Source of the DNA: Porogramme epimiltina
Lineage: Eukaryota > Basidiomycota > Agaricomycetes > Polyporales > Polyporaceae
Assembly (NCBI GenBank): GCA_900155495.1
Contig: FTLJ01000495.1
Coordinates: 1-43,105, forward strand
Direction of reading: 5' to 3'
DNA: 43,105 bases
In this document: one piece after another, positions 41,084-43,105 of the stretch
Position numbering within the stretch: the stretch's first letter is position 1
Layout of the letters: every line of letters starts with the position of its first letter
Notes under the pieces: generated by a model
The model's input: the letters and a program-made list of their open reading frames with translations, nothing else
Databases searched by the model: none
Told to the model about the DNA's origin: nothing
Position numbers and translations under genes: made by a program

Positions 41084-42399
41084 GCTCACACAACGCTCCG
41101 AGCGCCTCCCCACTGCCCATGCTCTCCTCTTCCAGTTCTCGATATGAAACCTTGAAACAAGACGACCGCGCGCACAGGCTGGGCCTCCCACCCGCCTCGC
41201 CGCACTACTCCCACTCCCTCGGCGATGCAGCTCGCCCTCCGCGGCGGCACAGCCACGCATCACATCAATTACCGTCCCGACTCCCCACCTGCTCGCTCGA
41301 TTGTCCCGCGGCTTCGACTGGAGCAGCCTGGCTCAGGCCGGCGGGCGGGCGAAGGGCGGGCACTAAGTAACTTATGATACGACTCGCACTCGGTCGTCGA
41401 CGTCATCGCCGCCCCCGCCCCCACGTCCCCATGTCCTCACGTCCCCACGCCCATCATGCAGCTGTCCATCTCACCTCGTCGGGCGGATCGTTGATGCCGA
41501 TGCCGATGCCCGATGTGGAGGGGGAATGTCGCATGATGCGCAGGGAGGTGAAGTGGTGGTGACGGCACCGGGCGGACGCGCCGGTGCAGCGAACAGGATC
41601 CGTTCGGTGTCGTCCCGCGGCCGGGCGTGCCTGCCCCGCCCCACTGGCAGATCCCGCGCGTCGCGATTCGCGACTCACGAGAGACGTACGTCACTGGGGG
41701 AACGGGAGGGGCTGGGCTGGGGAAGCGTCCGAGACGCCACTCGCACCCAGACGTGTCGGAGCCCGGGAGGCGACGCCGGCGGCGCGCCCCGATCTGAGGC
41801 TCTAAGCTCGACGTTAGAGCGCACGTCCGTGCACGGCTGGAGCTTGGGAGCTTGCGACCTAGGAGCCTGGGGCTTGGGAGGGGCGCACGGCGCAAGCCCC
41901 AGGGAGGCGCATCCGGTGCATATGGCGACGGCGACGCGGTGATTGAGTACCCAGGACCCTGCTCAGGGTAAGTACTGACTTACATACGCGCGGCACGTAA
42001 CGAATGGACGTGAACGGGCGGGCGAGGCTTATGTCCGCCGGCGGGAGGCGCCTGGGCTTCACGATGAAACCAACTATGTACTGCGCTATTCTGCATACCA
42101 TCATGGAGCCTCGGCTGCTCACTGTATGCTCTATGCTTTGTGCACTGCGCGCGCGCACGCACACGCCCATACAATGCTAGCCCTCCGTACGCCCCTTAGT
42201 CCCAGAAAGGAGACGTGCGGGCGGCGGCCCCAGGACGCCCCAGCTCAGACGAGGCCTGCAGGGTCCTCCTGGCACCGCAGTGGCACGGGCACGGACGCTG
42301 GGGCCCGGCGCGCGCGGAGCCCCGACGCCAGGGCGTCCGAGCGGCTCGGAGGTGCGCCCGCCGGGCGGGGGTAGCACACGGGCACCAGCGTGATCGGTA
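41084..42399. other. GC-rich region without recognised gene
   Basis: Several open frames run on both strands, but none shows a domain or coherent exon chain. They are best explained by the high GC content. Confidence 0.45.
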
Positions 42400-43105
42400 G
42401 TACTAAGCTGGCACTTCGGTCGGGCACTTGGTCGGGCGGGCGGGCAGGGGTGTTCGAGCGCGAGAAGAGGCGGGTGGGTGCATTACAGCTACTAGAGACA
42501 ACCGATGGTACATTCGACGCGACCTTTGTGTGTGGAGACGGGAAGAGAGAGCAGGGGAACCAGCGAGAGAACGAGGCGAGTCCGGGGACCGGGACGGGGA
42601 TTGGGATTGGGGGGGCCGTAGGGCAGAATAGACAAGTGGGGTGTATTAGGATAGACGAGAGGGTGGAGATGAGCGAGAGAGAGAGGGAGAGACGGGACGG
42701 GACGGGAAGGAATAAAGAAGGGAACGTGTGCGGTGTGCGGTGTTTCTACAAATGCGGGGGGCGTGGGTGGTATTCGTGACGTGCGGGCGTACATCGAGCG
42801 GACGGGAACGAGAGAGTGAGAGTGCGAGTGCGAGTGCGGGGATTAAGGTAGGAAGAAAAAGTCGTGATAGATGAGAGAGAGCGAGCGCGTGAGGGTGTGA
42901 GGAGGGAGGGGGAGCAATGCAGGGGGAAGAGCGAGCGAGCGAGCGGTGCGGACCGGAGCGGCGAGGCGGGGAGCGGGGGCGTGAGATGTGGGCGGGGCGA
43001 GAACGGGGGCGGGGAGCGGGGAGCAGGCGAGCGGGGGAGAGGGAGCGAAACAAGCGTGTCTTCTAAACCCAAGGAACGAGCAACCGAGACTTACCGATAC
43101 CCAGA
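42400..43105. repeat. Purine-rich low-complexity region
   Basis: Long G/A-biased stretches contain short imperfect tandem words (GAGA, GACGGGACGG, GTGCGAGTGCGA, GCGAGCGAGCGAG). On the minus strand it is a pyrimidine tract. At the very edge the minus strand carries a perfect GTAAGT donor (about 43089-43094), so it may be a long intron or leader of a minus-strand gene starting beyond the window. That reading is speculative. Confidence 0.5.

Noticed and set aside
41084..43105. Coding genes at the right end
   Set aside because: Frames are numerous on both strands but consist of low-complexity, GC-driven sequence. No exon chain could be built.
1..43105. CRISPR array or bacterial operon features
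   Set aside because: No regularly spaced identical repeats. Spliced genes and Pol III tRNA features show a eukaryotic genome.

Overview
The window looks like genomic DNA of a filamentous basidiomycete, most likely a wood-decay agaricomycete. Genes are split by many short introns (about 47-105 nt, GT-AG, one probable GC-AG). Coding DNA is GC-rich at third positions. Three class I hydrophobins and a family of Agaricomycete-type F-box proteins are present. Exon structures were worked out by hand from splice-site phase and protein continuity and have not been tested against transcripts.

Left half (1-23.4 kb), ordinary single-copy genes: the 3' end of a membrane-tail protein (1-309); a Ser/Pro-rich protein of unknown function with a conserved-looking C-terminus (1056-2615, minus); a GH5 steryl/ceramide beta-glucosidase-type enzyme (4049-7248); a Ure2p-like glutathione S-transferase (8086-9050); a 12-exon DHA1-type MFS transporter (9179-11256, minus); a ~2 kb gene-poor stretch; an F-box protein (13351-15052) whose frame stays open past its stop; CDC73 of the Paf1 complex (15290-17076, minus), head-to-head with eIF2A (17383-20066); and a 13-exon ACS-type MFS transporter containing a 7-nt exon (21010-23438).

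Right half (23.5-40.6 kb), a lineage-specific array: five single-exon paralogous F-box/LRR-like genes and three near-identical three-exon hydrophobin genes, all on the plus strand, in the order F1-F2-H1-F3-H2-[hAT-like element]-F4-F5-H3. Homology continues through the spacers (shared F-box 3' UTR, shared hydrophobin promoter, shared F-box upstream blocks), so the array grew by duplication of F-box plus hydrophobin blocks. A 1070-bp non-autonomous hAT-like element with a perfect 8-bp target duplication sits between H2 and F4.

Right end (40.6-43.1 kb): a tRNA-Glu(CTC) gene with a T-run terminator, then ~2 kb of GC- and purine-rich DNA without a recognisable gene.

How the genes fit together: CDC73 (transcription elongation) and eIF2A (translation initiation) share a 306-bp divergent promoter. 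The hydrophobins are secreted surface-coat proteins. The F-box proteins would act as SCF ubiquitin-ligase substrate adaptors. Any functional link between F-box and hydrophobin genes is inference from co-duplication only.
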